A DNA stretch of 64,000 bases, taken from contig OX352763.1 in assembly GCA_947095585.1 (NCBI GenBank), positions 36,258,010-36,322,009 of the forward strand. The letters are read 5' to 3'. Positions within the stretch are counted from its first letter, which is position 1; each line of letters starts with the position of its first letter. The position numbers and the translations under genes were made by a program. Under the pieces are notes generated by a model that was not told the DNA's origin, did no database searches, and saw only the letters and a program-made list of their open reading frames with translations. Shown one piece after another: positions 1 through 11,301 of the stretch. This DNA comes from Nephrocerus scutellatus (Eukaryota; Arthropoda; Insecta; Diptera; Pipunculidae).

Positions 1-515
1 TCGTGGAATCTTGCGATCAATTTTAACCCCACTCTCCCGATTTTATTGAAATTTTGCACACATGTGTATTTCCGGAGACAAAACTTTCTAATAGAATTTG
101 GGGCCGAGGGGTGCCCATACAATTTAAAAAAAAAAACCCGATTTTCTTAAAATTTTATACACATATGTATCTCCGATAGACAACACTTTTTGTAAAAATT
201 TTGGAGACCCCGGGCCCGGGTTCGTGGGGCCCCATAACTTTTTTAAAAAAAATAACCCGATTTTCTTCAAATTTAATACACATGTGTATCTCCGATAGAC
301 AACACTTTTTGTAAAAATTTTGGAGACCCCGGGCCCGGGTTCGTGGGGCCCCATAACTTTTTTAAAAAAAATAACCCGATTTTCTTCAAATTTAATACAC
401 ATGTGTATCTCCGATAGACAACACTTTTTGTAAAAATTTTGGAGACCCCGGGCTCGGGTTCGTGGGGCCCCATAACTTTTTTTAAAAAAATTACCCGATT
501 TTCTTAAAATTTTAT
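1..515 (-). mobile_element. R element, reversed, truncated at window edge
   Basis: Reverse-oriented copy of the R repeat family. It starts at the window edge inside the right-end module (rc of 'ttaaaaattgatcgcaag') and continues as three to four monomers of about 115 bp. Each monomer carries a GC-rich palindromic block (cccgggcccggg next to ggggcccc), 'tttttacaaaaagtgttg', and a palindromic 'acacatgtgt' core. Open frames across it are artefacts of the repeat. Confidence 0.7.
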
Positions 516-540
516 AAAAGTATGTATTATTATATAGTAT

Positions 541-600
541 TTTACAAAAAGTGTTGTCCATCGGAGAAACACATGTGTATAAAATTTGAAGAAAATCGGT
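541..600 (+). repeat. single forward R monomer fragment
   Basis: Carries the R monomer signature (acaaaaagtgttg, tcggaga, acacatgtgtat, aaatttgaagaaaatcgg) in the opposite orientation to the copy before it. The orientation switch falls in an AT-rich stretch at about 515-540. Confidence 0.6.
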
Positions 601-800
601 TACTTCTTTTTATAAAAAGTCTGTATAAAAGCGCACCATTTTTCTGAAAACATAAGTATTCCAGGCCGATCTTTATTAAATTTATAAAATAAATAATAAT
701 TTATCATTAATCTATAATGATCACCATTGACAATAACATTCACTTCTAATTGGATAATAATTGGACATTGCGAGAATGTATACCACACCAAAAAGCACAT
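600..800 (-). pseudogene. mariner transposase relic (internal fragment)
   Basis: On the minus strand an open stretch contains 'VNGDHYRLMINYYLF', which aligns by eye with 'VNGDRYQAMLNEFLF' of the intact DD41D transposase at 15075-16160. Upstream 'FLVWYTFSQ' matches its 'VTVWCGFWSR' region. Only this catalytic-core segment remains and both ends merge into repeats. It is a dead fragment of the same superfamily, too short to place in a family with certainty. Confidence 0.55.
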
Positions 801-1056
801 TTTCAGGATGTAATGGTATATCTGGTGAACTTTCTAAGGACTGCTCTCACTAACTGACCATATATACGACAATTTTGTCAGTTAACGTAACGATTAAACC
901 AGAAATGAACTGTTAAACTCAACAAAATTGTTAGTTAAAAAAATGGTCTTGCTTGCAATTGACTTTCAGCCCTTTCACAAAACAAACGAAGTGTACCATC
1001 TCGATTTTATATGGACGTAGACTAATATCTTGAAGAAAAATCTTACATGTAGTAGA

Positions 1057-2072
1057 AAAAACAACCCATAAAAATAAAAATTGTTCATGTAAATTCTCTA
1101 ATAGGAGATGGGTATGTGTTAAAATTTGAAGAAAACCGGGCGTATTTAAAAAAAAAATTACATGGACACCACACACTACGGGATTACTTCAACAAACTTA
1201 CAAAAAGTTTTGTCCATCAGTGATACACATGTGCTTAAAATTTGAAGAAAATCGACCTAATTTTTAAAAAAATTATATGGGCACCCCTCGGACCTCACGG
1301 CCCGTTCACTCCAAAAACTATACAAAAAAATTTGTCCATCGGAGACACACGCGTATATAAAATTTAAAAAAAAAAACGGGTTAAGTTTTTTAAAAAATTT
1401 GTTGGGGCCCCATGACCCTCCAAACCCTGTCTCCAAAATTTTTGCAAAAAGTGTTGCCCATCGGAGATACACACGTATATAAAATTTTAAAAAAAACGGG
1501 TTAATTTTTTTAAAAAAAATTTTGGGGCCCAATGACCTTGGTGCCCGGGGTCTCCAAAATTTTTACAAAAAGTGTTTATCATCGGAGATACATACGTATG
1601 TAAAATTTGAAGAAAATCGGGTTAATTTTTTTTAAAAAAAGTTATGGGGCCCCACGAACCCGGGCCCGGGGTCTCCAAAATTTTTACAAAAAGTGTTGCC
1701 TATCGTAGATACACATGTGTATTAAATTTGAAGAAAATCGGGTTATTTTTTTTAAAAAAAAAGTTATGGGGCCCCACGAAACCGGGCCCGGGGTCTCCAA
1801 AATTTTTACAAAAAGTGTTGTCTATCGGAGATACATATGTGTATAAAATTTTAAGAAAATCGAGTAAAATTTTGTAAAATATTTGTAGGGGAGCCCCCCG
1901 ACCCCGTTGAATTTTAATAGATAGTGTTGTCATCGGAGATATGCATGTCTGCAAAATTTCAATAAAATAGGACTTTGGGAAGTAGGTTAAAAATTTATCG
2001 CAAGATTCCACGACAGACGACCGACGACCGACCCACGGGCAAGTGAAGTTAATATGTATAGAGAATTTAATA
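1057..2072 (+). mobile_element. R element, full-length copy
   Basis: Complete forward copy. The left end (aaaaaacaacccataaaaat, then gtaaattctctaat) is at 1057-1108 and the right end (cacgggcaagtgaagttaat ... agagaattta) at 2034-2072. Between them lie unit variants and about six monomers, then the right module with a short gacc/gacg tract. The 11-bp subterminal repeats TAAATTCTCTA and TAGAGAATTTA are exact inverses. No coding capacity. The module order matches the longer copy at 27916-30583. Confidence 0.65.
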
Positions 2073-4135
2073 ACAAAGACAAACTTTTTGAGAACACCCT
2101 ATTCGTCGGATCATCATAAACACTTTTACCTAAAGCAGCGATATTTTTCTTTTTCTTGATATTGCTGTTGCATCAAGTAGAGTGTGGATAAATTGCTCAG
2201 ATGGGCAGATGAACATTTATTTTGGAAATAAATTTTTATTTTCTTGTTGATCTAAAATTTGCATATATCTACTCGACCAAAGTGTCCGACTGCTTCCAAA
2301 ATATAACAGGTCAGGTCAGGTTAAATTCTCTCTGAATACCAAACTAATTGTATTGCGTTTTAAATGTCTGACAGGTAGAGTTTCCATGTATCGTTGAAAA
2401 AGTTACACAAAAACCTTATGACTTTATTGACAAAAAACATTTCCTTGGCATACTCTCTGCATATTTGCCAATTTTGTACCTTTCTCAATATTGTGCCAAA
2501 CGTAGTCACATTGGGTTTGGGGTTTGGTCGCTTTCTGCGCTTAGACCAGCCTCTAAACCCTAAAGAATGGTTTGGGTAATTGGTCAAAATTTGGGGAAAT
2601 TTTTTTTTTTATAATATGTACGCAAGGACGTAAAGGTAGAGAAGCATTTTTCTATGTAAAGCTATTAAAAACTTTTTTTATTTAACTTGAATTGACCCCT
2701 TTTTGTCTGTATTTTCGACTACTTTCCACACGACCTAACCACATGTGTACATAAAAGTTTGTGCCCGAAAATCTACGTTTTTTTACATTTGCTTGCATTT
2801 TATTGTGAATCTGTTACCTTCGGGAAAATACTGCCGACCATCACAGAGCATAATATGCTACCCTATTCACCCATCAAAATCCAAATCGACAGCTTAAACG
2901 CACATAGAATAACTCATTCTAGAACTATCTATCTATCATGATAGAACTATCAAGTTTATTGGTTTTCCCACTGGAAGCACACCAGACACCACTTGGAAAA
3001 ACCTGAGGCATATCATCAAGGCGATGGCGATGGCGATGGTGTTGCGTGCTAAACCATTATAATGTGTGGTGTCATCGTTTACGATCACCGATCATCATCG
3101 ATCGTTTGATTGACGCTGATGATGAGTGCAGCTTGCTGCTGCTCATTGGATTGCAACATGCGTGCACCACCTGAAATCAATATGTCGCACAGTGAATGAT
3201 CTGCTTCAGTAGAAGTGACTCTTATTGACATGTGGTTTCGTAGCAGGCGCAGTTTGCTGTGTTTCTGCGTTGCTACTTGAATTACCGGCTAATTGCACGT
3301 GTTAAGGTGCTAAGGATGGTCTAAATTAAATTAAAATTCAATTTGCAAGCCATTGACAGGCGTACGTTGTGGCTAAGTCGTAGGCTTATATTCAGTGGAA
3401 ATGTTTGTGTGTCGGTGGGTCGTATTCTTAAAGCAAATTTTCAATGGCGTGTTTAATTGAAGGTCCAAAACGAAAGTTTTTTTGTGTTGCGCGTATTTCT
3501 TTGCAGTGATTTCTGTATATGGCTCATATGCCATAACAAAAAAAAAGGGCTAAGAATTTTAACACAAAACGGGGCGAAGAACTTTTCCTGGGAGCTGCAT
3601 TAGTCAACGCATCGGGAATTTTTTTAGAAAAGTAGCTTAGCCAGGTACTCAATTTTCTTGAACGCCCGCTGAGCTGTGGGGAAGTAAAACGACAAATGCA
3701 CACTAACGAAAGCAAAAGCAAATGCGAAAAAAGTGCTTATTGCCAAACTTATTGCTCCTTATATCTTCATGTGATTTTGCCATTTAGAAAAAAGTTGCGT
3801 CAATGACAATCTTTACTGCTTCCAAACTTAACAAAAAACAACTTCGAAGTTCATTATTTATTTTGTAATGCTTTCCAGTCCATTGGGGCTTTTTTAATTG
3901 GTTTTTTATTGTAGAAGTTCTTTTCTAAGTCACTTGGGATGATTTATGAGTCGATTAGAGTTATGGTTGGAAATGATCAGACATTTGATATTTAATCGTC
4001 TTAATTTGAAAGCCTCTGCATCTTTGCTACGTTGTTTGTGCTGGTTGTGTGTCCAGATTGCATTAATAACTTCCATTAAAGACTTTTGTTCCAGCTTCAG
4101 CTTAGATCACCAGCCCTGTTCCTGTTTTAAATTTT
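2073..4135. other. no gene seen; mostly unique AT-rich DNA
   Basis: No exon-like open frame on either strand resembles a protein I recognise. There is a small gatggc trinucleotide run near 3021-3040 and otherwise ordinary single-copy-looking fly intergenic or intronic sequence. It may lie in the long first intron of mab-21, whose N-terminal exon is not in the window. Confidence 0.4.
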
Positions 4136-5135
4136 ACTTATGTCAGTTTGGTCGAATGGACTTTCTAGTTAGCACAAGAATGAAACCCACCATTATCGTT
4201 TCGAATGCAGTAAATGAATAGCCACGCGGCTTAATGCTTGGGCAAATTTTTAAGAACATAAGACTGTAAAACTTTCACGCACCTACAAAAGATTTCCCAG
4301 CAGACGAAGAAAAATTTCTTAAATCAATCGAACGGTAACTCCATGTCTGGCCTCAGTTGAAGTAAAATCATTCTGGGGAATAGAACGCCACCGTATCAGG
4401 CATTACGAGCAATGCTACAATCTATAGAACGTGGTCACGCGAAGAGGAATTTAAAGAGTTCAAAAGATATGAAAAACAGACAGGCAGGACCTTACCAGGC
4501 GCGGTAGTTCTGCCAAAGTGTCCGCTGTATGACAAACAATACACCACGTTGCACATACTACATCAAGTTTATTATGTGATAGCTGATCTCATAAACAACT
4601 TGGAGTCTCATAAAAATGCTCTTTAATAAGTTGCCAAATAGACAGCTAACTGGGTAAATGCAGACTCCGCCTAGGAACACTGTTTTGCCGCCATTAAGCA
4701 GATACGAAGTTAGAAGAGCGGTTCAAAAATAATAAGGCCTCAGGATCAGATGGCATCCGAGGGAAGCTGATTAAATCTGGATGTCCCACCAAGATTGAAC
4801 TAAGAATTAAACAATGAACTAAGAATGCAAGTATGGGAGAAAAAACTTTACCAGTAGACTGGAAAAGAGGTATCTAGTGCTACATAGATAAGAAAGGAAA
4901 TATAACAACAATAATGGTGGTAATACGCTGTTTAGTACTGCGCACATGATTTTGTTCACTATCCTTCAAGAAAGGTTGGCCTAAACACTAAAGTGATCAT
5001 TGGCAATACCAGTGTGGCTTCATCCAAGGCAAATCAACAACTGATCAGATTTTCATCCTTAGACAGGTGATGTGTGCTCCAAATATCACTAAATCAACTG
5101 TTTTATTTACTTGAAAACCGCCTATGATACCATCA
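4136..5135 (+). pseudogene. LINE-B (RTE-like) fragment, plus strand
   Basis: Degraded non-LTR retrotransposon with stops and shifts. Recognisable pieces are 'FLVSTRMKPTIIVSNAVNE' (endonuclease region, also found in the copy at 41256-41528), 'FHAPTKD', and an RT start with 'ADGIRG'-like and '[19 protein letters not shown]'-like remnants. It ends at 'AYDTI' of the RT fingers, exactly where the opposed copy begins at 5136. Confidence 0.6.
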
Positions 5136-6335
5136 TCATATTTGGCTCTACAACCGGGGTCCGCTCCTGGCCTCCCGCAAAAAGTCTCGCCACCGGTTCC
5201 AATTTTGAGCCGATGTCATCCAGTTTTGTATCCCTAAACTCTGGGCATCCTGGTCGTCATCCTTCGAGCGTAGGCTTGACAGGCCTTGCTATCGTGTTCC
5301 ATAAATTCTACCGCAAATGACTTTTCGAGCTGGATCCTCTTCGCCTGTCCTGCCCACCGGAGCCTACTGAGCTTAATTCTCTTCACGATGTCGACATCGC
5401 GGTAACGCTCGTAGATCTCATCATTATAGAGTCTCCGGAATCGTCCTTCCTCACATACGGGGCCAACAATTATCCGTAAGACTTTTCGACCACGTCTCGA
5501 ACGCGGCTAAAAGGTCAGAATGCTTTTTGCTAAGCACCCAAGTCTTGGATCCATATGTAAGTGCTGGTATGACTATTGTCTTATATACCAGCCGCTTGGA
5601 TGTTATGGTTAAATTCCTGGAGTCTTGACAGACTATAGTAGGCTTTGTTGGCTTTAAGCAACCGTGCGCGTATTTCTGGTTACATGCTGTTATCGGCTGC
5701 TACAGTTGACCCAAGATAGTTAAAGGATTGCACTACTTCAAATTTGAATTGAGGGACCAATGTTGGATCTTCTACTCGCAGACGTGGCCACCATGTACTT
5801 TGTTTTGCGCCCATTTATGTGAAGCCCCAGATTTCGTTACGCCTGCTCGACCTGGATGAAAGCTTCCTGTACATCTCTTGGGTTGGGTATCTGAAGGGAC
5901 TTATAGAAGGTTGAAGAGGACGCAGGCCAGTCCATCCCCTTGTAGGAGCCCGTTATTAATGTTGAATGGGCTTGATAGTGATCCGGATATTTTTACTTGG
6001 CTTATAACATTGGTCATGGTCAACCTTCATAGTCGTGTCAGTTTATTTGGGATGCCGAATTCTCTCATGGTTGTATAAAGTTCGACTCCGGCTATCCTAT
6101 CATAAGCGGCTTCAAAGTCTATAAAAAGATGGTGTAGTGAGCTTTGAAATTCTGCACATTTTTCCATCACCTGCATAAGGGTTTAAATCTGATCAATTGT
6201 TGATTTGCCTGGGATGAAGCCACACTGGTATGGACCAACAATGACTTTAGCGTATTGTCCATCCTGCGTCAGGGTATGTAATTAGAGACTTTGATGTAAT
6301 GTCGAGCGAAGCAATCTTCTATAAGTTCTTAATCA
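5136..6335 (-). pseudogene. LINE-B (RTE-like) copy, minus strand
   Basis: The 3' end is at 5136 with an (atc)n/(gat)n trinucleotide tail, shared with copies at 19885 and 38846. Running leftwards it encodes the C-terminal LINE region (rc of 'acggtaacgctcgtag...' reads as an E-R-Y-R-D type motif), then the RT palm. It is interrupted by many stops and a deletion. 5'-truncated at about 6335. Confidence 0.65.
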
Positions 6336-6357
6336 GACGAAGTTAATATCATTAGAA

Positions 6358-6741
6358 ATAAAATAACCCATACAAATTGTTCATGTAAATTCTCTAATAA
6401 CCAAAAGTATATTGAATTCCACTATAAATACTGAAATACAAAAACATATACGAAGCACTGCAACCCAAAAACAAAACAAGCCCAATCGTAAAGCAAGCAG
6501 CGTTGACATATTAGTATGAAATGATCTGATGCCGGGGAAAAAAAGTTGTATGGGAACCCCCTGACCCCGCGGCCCGATTACACTCAAAATTTAACAGAAA
6601 GTATTCTGGTCCGGAAATATACAGCTGTGCAAAAGTTCAATAAAATCGGGCTTTAGGAAGTGTGTTAAAAATTGATCACAAAATTCTGCCCACTAGCCAG
6701 CCAATCACGGGCACGCGAAGTTAATATAGAGAATTTAAAAA
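6358..6741 (+). mobile_element. short R element
   Basis: The left end (aaataacccatacaaattg ... gtaaattctctaataa) is at 6358-6402 and the right end (cacgggcacgcgaagttaat, atagagaattta) at 6707-6741. The inside is reduced to one right-type monomer (tatgggaaccccctgacccc ... gtattctggtccggaaatat). A deletion derivative of the family. Confidence 0.6.
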
Positions 6742-6854
6742 TACATTAAGCTTTCATGCTGATCTGGGGCTAAACATAAAAAGAAAGTATATGGTGGCCA
6801 CATTTTCTAGCAGATATTGAATTGAAGTATAACAATCCTTTAACAATTTCGCCC

Positions 6855-7975
6855 TTTGCACAGTGACTCAAAACTCCGCCCTTGATCGGAATGTAGTTCA
6901 GTGGTACTCCAAATCGACATATCCAATTGTCTACAAATGTCCTGGCCACCGTGCTAGCTTCTTGGTTTGTGATGGGCTATGCTTCTGCCCATTAACTGAA
7001 GTAATCAATACACACGAGTATATAGCGATAATCGCTCCGTGTTTCTGGAAATGGGCCAGCTATATCGATTGCTATCCACTCAAATGGCACTCGAAAATTG
7101 TACTTATGCATGTTTTCCTCTGGTTCTTGGTAGCGGTCCTCCGCTTTCGGCACATCTGCCACACATCTGCCACACGTTTGGCACCAGTCTTCCATATCTC
7201 TGCGGCAATTGACCCAGTAGAAGCGGCTTATAACTTAACCCAGTGTCTTGTTTATGCCCAAATGTTCTCCTGATGTACTACTGTGTATTTCGTTAAGGAC
7301 TTCTCTGACTTCTTCTTCTTCTCCTTGATCCCTCCAATCAAATATTGGAGCAATAGAATCATCACGTAATTGTTCTTCTCTTAGTTGCTCTTTTGTCCAA
7401 TGATCTTCACCCTATAGTTTTATTTGTGCAACTACTTCAGACTACCGTACACCGATGCGAAAACCTTATTTCTCCGAACATGCCACTACATAAACTACCC
7501 TTTAATTGTTGCAGCTTCACCCGTCGCTGTTCTCAAATTTTAGCTATATACTTTTTTCACTTGAGCTTTAGACACCATTTTTGGATTCACAACTGATCTG
7601 GAAGCTCCTGAATCCAAAGTAAATGTGCATGGTTTTCTGTTCCTGTCCTTTTCAAGTTTGGCGACCCTGGGACATTCTGCCTTCTTCACCAACTTTTGCC
7701 CCGCAAAGCTGGTGTAAGTTAGTTTTCCGGATCTTCAGCTACGAGGTAAGTGGGCTGGTTAACCTCATTCAACTGTAATGCCACTACCTGCTATAAACCT
7801 TCAGGCCGCTTGATACGATTTAGAGGTTGTCTTGTAGATTGGTCTTGGTTCTGGTCTTGATTCCTTGCAGTCACGCATGAAATGTCCATGTTTCTGACAC
7901 TTAAAACATTTTGATTTCTGTTGTTTTGGAAGCTTCCAGTTGTTTGTCTAACAAACACTTGGTAGCAAATGATCT
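6855..7975 (-). pseudogene. Ty3/gypsy-type LTR retrotransposon remnant (gag-pro-int)
   Basis: Reading leftwards on the minus strand: a CCHC zinc knuckle 'CFKCQKHGHFMRDC' at about 7870-7915; an aspartic protease active-site motif 'LDSGASRSVV' near 7580-7620; then an integrase HHCC region ('HLGINKTLG', 'DWCQTCGRC') and core 'AIDIAGPFPETRSDYRYIL' near 7000-7290, ending with a degenerate 'GVPLNYIP' segment. Stops and frameshifts break every part and the RT is essentially missing. No LTRs are seen. Family-level assignment comes from motif order; it is dead. Confidence 0.65.
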
Positions 7976-8014
7976 TGATATCAGTTTAAAGGCGGCGTGA
8001 GCAGAAAATCTTTT

Positions 8015-8346
8015 TAAGTGACATAAATGCGGCTCTGGTTTTTTCTAATGAGGTGTTTACGTGTCCATTGTAGTACAGAAACTTGTCCAAATAGACACCC
8101 AAATATCGCACGACAGTTTTTGTTGGGATTCGAAACCATTTGCACCAATCAGTTGTTAGTTTTATCGCAGATCATGATTTCCGCGCCTAAGAATAACTTC
8201 GCCTTTTGAATAGCAGTCTCAAGCTTCTATTTTTCGCAATACCTGTCAAATTTTTATTTCTCTTTGATTCTTAAGCCGTGTGGGTACAGTTTAATATCGT
8301 TAGCGTAGGCTATAGACTCGTTCACGTCCTTCAGTAGTTCCGAAAT
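8015..8346 (-). pseudogene. LINE RT C-terminal fragment (Jockey-like)
   Basis: Minus-strand reading frames give 'ESIAYANDIKLYPHG' (a degenerate YADD box) followed, after shifts, by 'RYLGVYLDKFLYYNGHVN' and 'RAAFMSLKRFSAHAA', the usual thumb region of Jockey-type elements. Many disablements. Its 5' side is cut by the Tc1-like insertion starting at 8348. Confidence 0.55.
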
Positions 8347-8347
8347 A

Positions 8348-9261
8348 CAGGGTGGCTGAGACCAAGTGTTACCAAATGAAAACGCTGTAATTTTTTTAAT
8401 TTTGATTATTTTTTATTGAAATTTCGTGGAATATGTTGAAAACATATTACATTTTATGAAAAACACGTAACTGCTCGATATGACCTCCTTTGGCTCTGAT
8501 TATTTGATTCAGTCTTCCATAGAAAGCATTGCATGCTGACCGAACGTGGGCTTGCGGAATTTTATTCCATTCTCGAACAAGAGCTGACTTCAATGCATCA
8601 ACACTTTCGTATTTTTTAGTGGACACCTTACTCTCCAAAATGGATCATATGGAACAATCCATGGGATTCAAGTCTGATGAATATGGTGGCCATTTGTAAA
8701 AATTGCTGTGTCGCTCGAGCTTTGTGTGACGGTGCCGAGTCCTGTTGGAATGTCCAACGGTTCGTACCAAAGTGTTTACGTGCCCAAGGTAGCAAAGCAT
8801 CGTTTAGGATTTTTTGGCGGTACACCTCTTGGCTTACCTTGACTCCATGTTCGATGAAAACCAGAGGAGTGCGTCCATCTGCAGTCACTGCAGCCCAAAC
8901 CATAACATAAGCTGGTGATTGCTTGCGCATGGCAACTCTTGTGTCCAAATTATCGTTGGACTTGTGCTCTAACCAAACACGATCATTTTGTTTATTCACA
9001 GACTGTTGAATGGTGAAAATTTTCTCATCAGAAAAGACAATTTTTGGAATCTCATCACGTTCGGTCAAGGCCTTCAATGCTACGAGCATTTCTTTCAAGC
9101 CTAACTTTATGTTGTGCCTCCGTAAGATCTTGAACTTTTTGTATGTTTTTCATAAAATGTAATATGTTTTCAACATATTCCATGAAATTTCAATAAAAAA
9201 TAATCAAAATTAAAAAAATTACAGCGTTTTCATTTGGTAACACTTGGTCTCAGCCACCCTG
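8348..9261 (-). mobile_element. Tc1/mariner-type element with 117-bp TIRs
   Basis: A 914-bp element bounded by TA dinucleotides at 8346-8347 and 9262-9263. The termini CAGGGTGGCTGAG...CTCAGCCACCCTG belong to inverted repeats at 8348-8464 and 9145-9261 that I read as identical except for one base. The interior carries only the C-terminal part of a transposase. It separates a LINE relic on the left from copia sequence on the right. Confidence 0.85.
8447..9098 (-). pseudogene. Tc1-like transposase, N-terminally deleted and broken
   Basis: From 9098 leftwards the frame encodes the catalytic core: 'IVFSDEKIFTI' (first Asp), 'VMVWAAVTADGRTPLVFI', then 'WTFQQDSAPSHKA' (second Asp). Near 8680 a frameshift moves the match to another frame with 'KWPPYSSDLNPMD' (third acidic residue region), a TGA where Trp is expected in 'CSIW', and a tail 'SACNAFYGRLNQII' ending at 8447. 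The N-terminal DNA-binding helix-turn-helix region is absent. It is non-autonomous; any mobility would depend on a transposase in trans. Confidence 0.75.
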
Positions 9262-9277
9262 TATATACATACGTTCA

Positions 9278-10030
9278 TTGCTGGAAATGGCTCGTAGCAT
9301 ACTGTCGGATGCCCAATTAGAAAAACATTTCTTGGGCGAAGCAGTGGTGACGGCAAATTTTATGCAGAATCGTTTGCCCAGTCGTATTTTGGAAAAGATT
9401 CCCTACGAATATTGGTACGGACGTAAGCCAGTATACACACATTTGAAGCGATTCGGGGCGGCATGTTTCCTGAAGGTACCAGATGAGAAACGACGCAAGG
9501 CAGTCGAAGGTAAGTTGATGGGCCACGATAAAGAAGCGAAAGCGTATCGGTGCTACGTACCATCCAAACGATTTGTGGTCCTTGCGAGGGATGTCAAATT
9601 GGTTGATGATGTCATCTTTGCGTAGTCAAAAGAGCAACGGATTGAAAAGTCCGAAATTCCATCAATTTAGCCTAGCAAACAAAGCTCAGATTGAAGCGCA
9701 GGAGGAGCATCAATAATTTGGCTTTGAAGCTGATGAGTTCGAAGATGCGAATGATTCAACTGTGGTGGTAAACCACCAGACATCTGGAACGCACTGCGTT
9801 GTTCCAGAAGAGCAAATTTTGGTTGTCCGCCGGAACGTTACCACGACATTTTCATTACACTCAACAGTGAACCAACATCGTACTAAAATGCAATTTCTTC
9901 GGCAGAGAAGTATCAATGGATCGTTGCTATGAACGATGAAATGAATTCAATGCATCGGAACAAGACATGGGATCTCGTTGATTTGTCAACCGGCAAAAAT
10001 TTAGTAGGCTGCAAGTGGGCTTAGAAGTGT
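9278..10030 (+). pseudogene. Ty1/copia-type retrotransposon fragment
   Basis: 9278-9625 encodes the distal integrase region: 'ARSILSDAQLEKHFLGEAV', 'NRLPSR', 'PYEYWYGRKP', 'LKRFGAACFLKVPDEKR'. This is the copia W-x-E-A / Y-E-x-W-x-x-K-P pattern. After a gap with stops, 9900-10030 matches the start of copia RT with 'MNDEMNSMHRNKTWDLV' and 'VGCKWA' before a stop. No LTRs, protease or RT palm remain. Inactive. Confidence 0.7.
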
Positions 10031-10655
10031 GAGCAGTGAAAGGAAGCGAAGTTTTTATTATGCAAAGTATTCCTTGTTGATTAGGTCTGGACAACATCAG
10101 GAAAATATACAAACAAACAGTCATTTTTCTCGTCAAACGTTTTATTGATATGCGGTATAATTCTATGCAGCAGCTGTTCCAACGTAATCTGTTTTGCATT
10201 GCATCCGAATAGTGGAGAATATTGCCAATGAACTTATTTGTGATGATTTGACGGACTTTTCAAATTCTAGGAAAGTAGCCTAGCTTTAGGAAGAATCGCA
10301 TTGAAGATGCGCATAATAAGGCTGATAAGACGACTTTTTCGATGACTTTATCGTGTCCTGGTGCTTTTTTAAGCTGTTAGCTGATTATGTTGATTGATGT
10401 TGGTTCTTTACACCGAAAAATGAGTTGCATGTCTTTATGTTTAGATCAATTACCAAAAAAAGAAAACAACACGCTTACCAGAAACCTGTCATGTTCACTC
10501 TAAAGAGCGATTAACCGCATATACTCTGATTTGAAAATTCCTAGTGCAATTATGTGCAGCGCACACTCCCTTACAATATCAACCCTTTCACTTTCAAATT
10601 AAAACTTTTTTTCTCTTCTTTTCTCCACTTCCCCCATCGCTTACACACACATTAG
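10031..10655. other. intronic sequence before mab-21 exon
   Basis: No coding signal recognised. The last part becomes pyrimidine-rich (ctcttcttttctccacttcc) before the acceptor ttacacacacattag at 10655, consistent with a splice branch/polypyrimidine region for the following mab-21 exon. Confidence 0.5.
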
Positions 10656-11230
10656 ATTCGAAGGCGTTGAAGTGATCTCACCAAATGAGTTCGATATCGT
10701 CCTCTATCTCAATCAGATGGGCGTCTTCAATTTTGTTGACGACGGCACAATGCCTGGCAGTGCTGTGCTGAAACTAAGCGACGGACGCAAGCGATCAATG
10801 TCCCTTTGGGTGGAATTCATTACAGCCTCTGGGTATCTGTCGTCGAGGAAAATTCGCTCGCGATTCCAAACGCTTGTCGGCCAGGCTTGTGAGAAGAGCA
10901 TCTATCGTGATATTGTGAAGATCGCTGGGACAGAAACGGCCGAGGTAAAGCTGCGTATTCGCGAACAATTTATCGTTCATATAACGCCGGCATTCAAGTG
11001 TTCCGGCATTTGGCCAAGATCGGCAGCTCACTGGCCGCTACCGCACATCCCATGGCCGCATCCGAATATTGTGACAGAAGTCAAGACAGAAGGATTCGAT
11101 CTGTTGTCGAAGGAGAGTATCACGGTGCAGGGCAAGAACAGCCAGAACAACAACAACAATAATGCGGCCTCGATGGAAGGTGATGCTTGGTTGCTGAGTT
11201 TCTTCGAGGCCGAGAATCGTCTGTTGCAAG
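10656..11230 (+). CDS. mab-21: Mab-21 family protein, penultimate coding exon
   Basis: About 191 codons of a Mab-21 (nucleotidyltransferase-fold, cGAS-related) protein, starting after acceptor 'attag' with the second and third bases of F-E-G and running through 'VISPNEFDIVLYLNQMGVFN', 'FVDDGTMPG', 'KLSDGRKRSMSLWVEFITAS', 'SRFQTLVGQACEK' and 'WPRSAAHWPLPHIPWPHPN', all strongly conserved in animals. Mab-21 proteins act in cell-fate and sensory/eye development in animals; the biochemical activity in flies is not established. An Asn-rich insert (N repeats from AAC/AAT) at about 11140-11165 is unlike vertebrate relatives. Donor CAAG|gtatgt at 11231. The ORF could begin at the internal ATG 10672 in isolation, but family length (about 360 aa) and the acceptor show that 50-90 N-terminal residues are on an upstream exon left of the window. 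Confidence 0.92.
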
Positions 11231-11301
11231 GTATGTATACGAGAGGTAACCAGAGCAGATTTTGATCTATTTGTTTGGCCTTTCTGTTTTGTCTTCTTCA
11301 G

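Noticed and set aside
124..561. Minus-strand ORFs of repeated 'KIFTKSV'-type peptides in the R monomers
   Set aside because: They follow the 115-bp monomer frame, appear in both orientations and lack any protein-level conservation beyond the DNA repeat.
2394..10655. Missing N-terminal mab-21 exon (R-I-V-Q-D-V type motif)
   Set aside because: I looked for the conserved N-terminal helix on the plus strand and found nothing supportable; it is probably outside the window.
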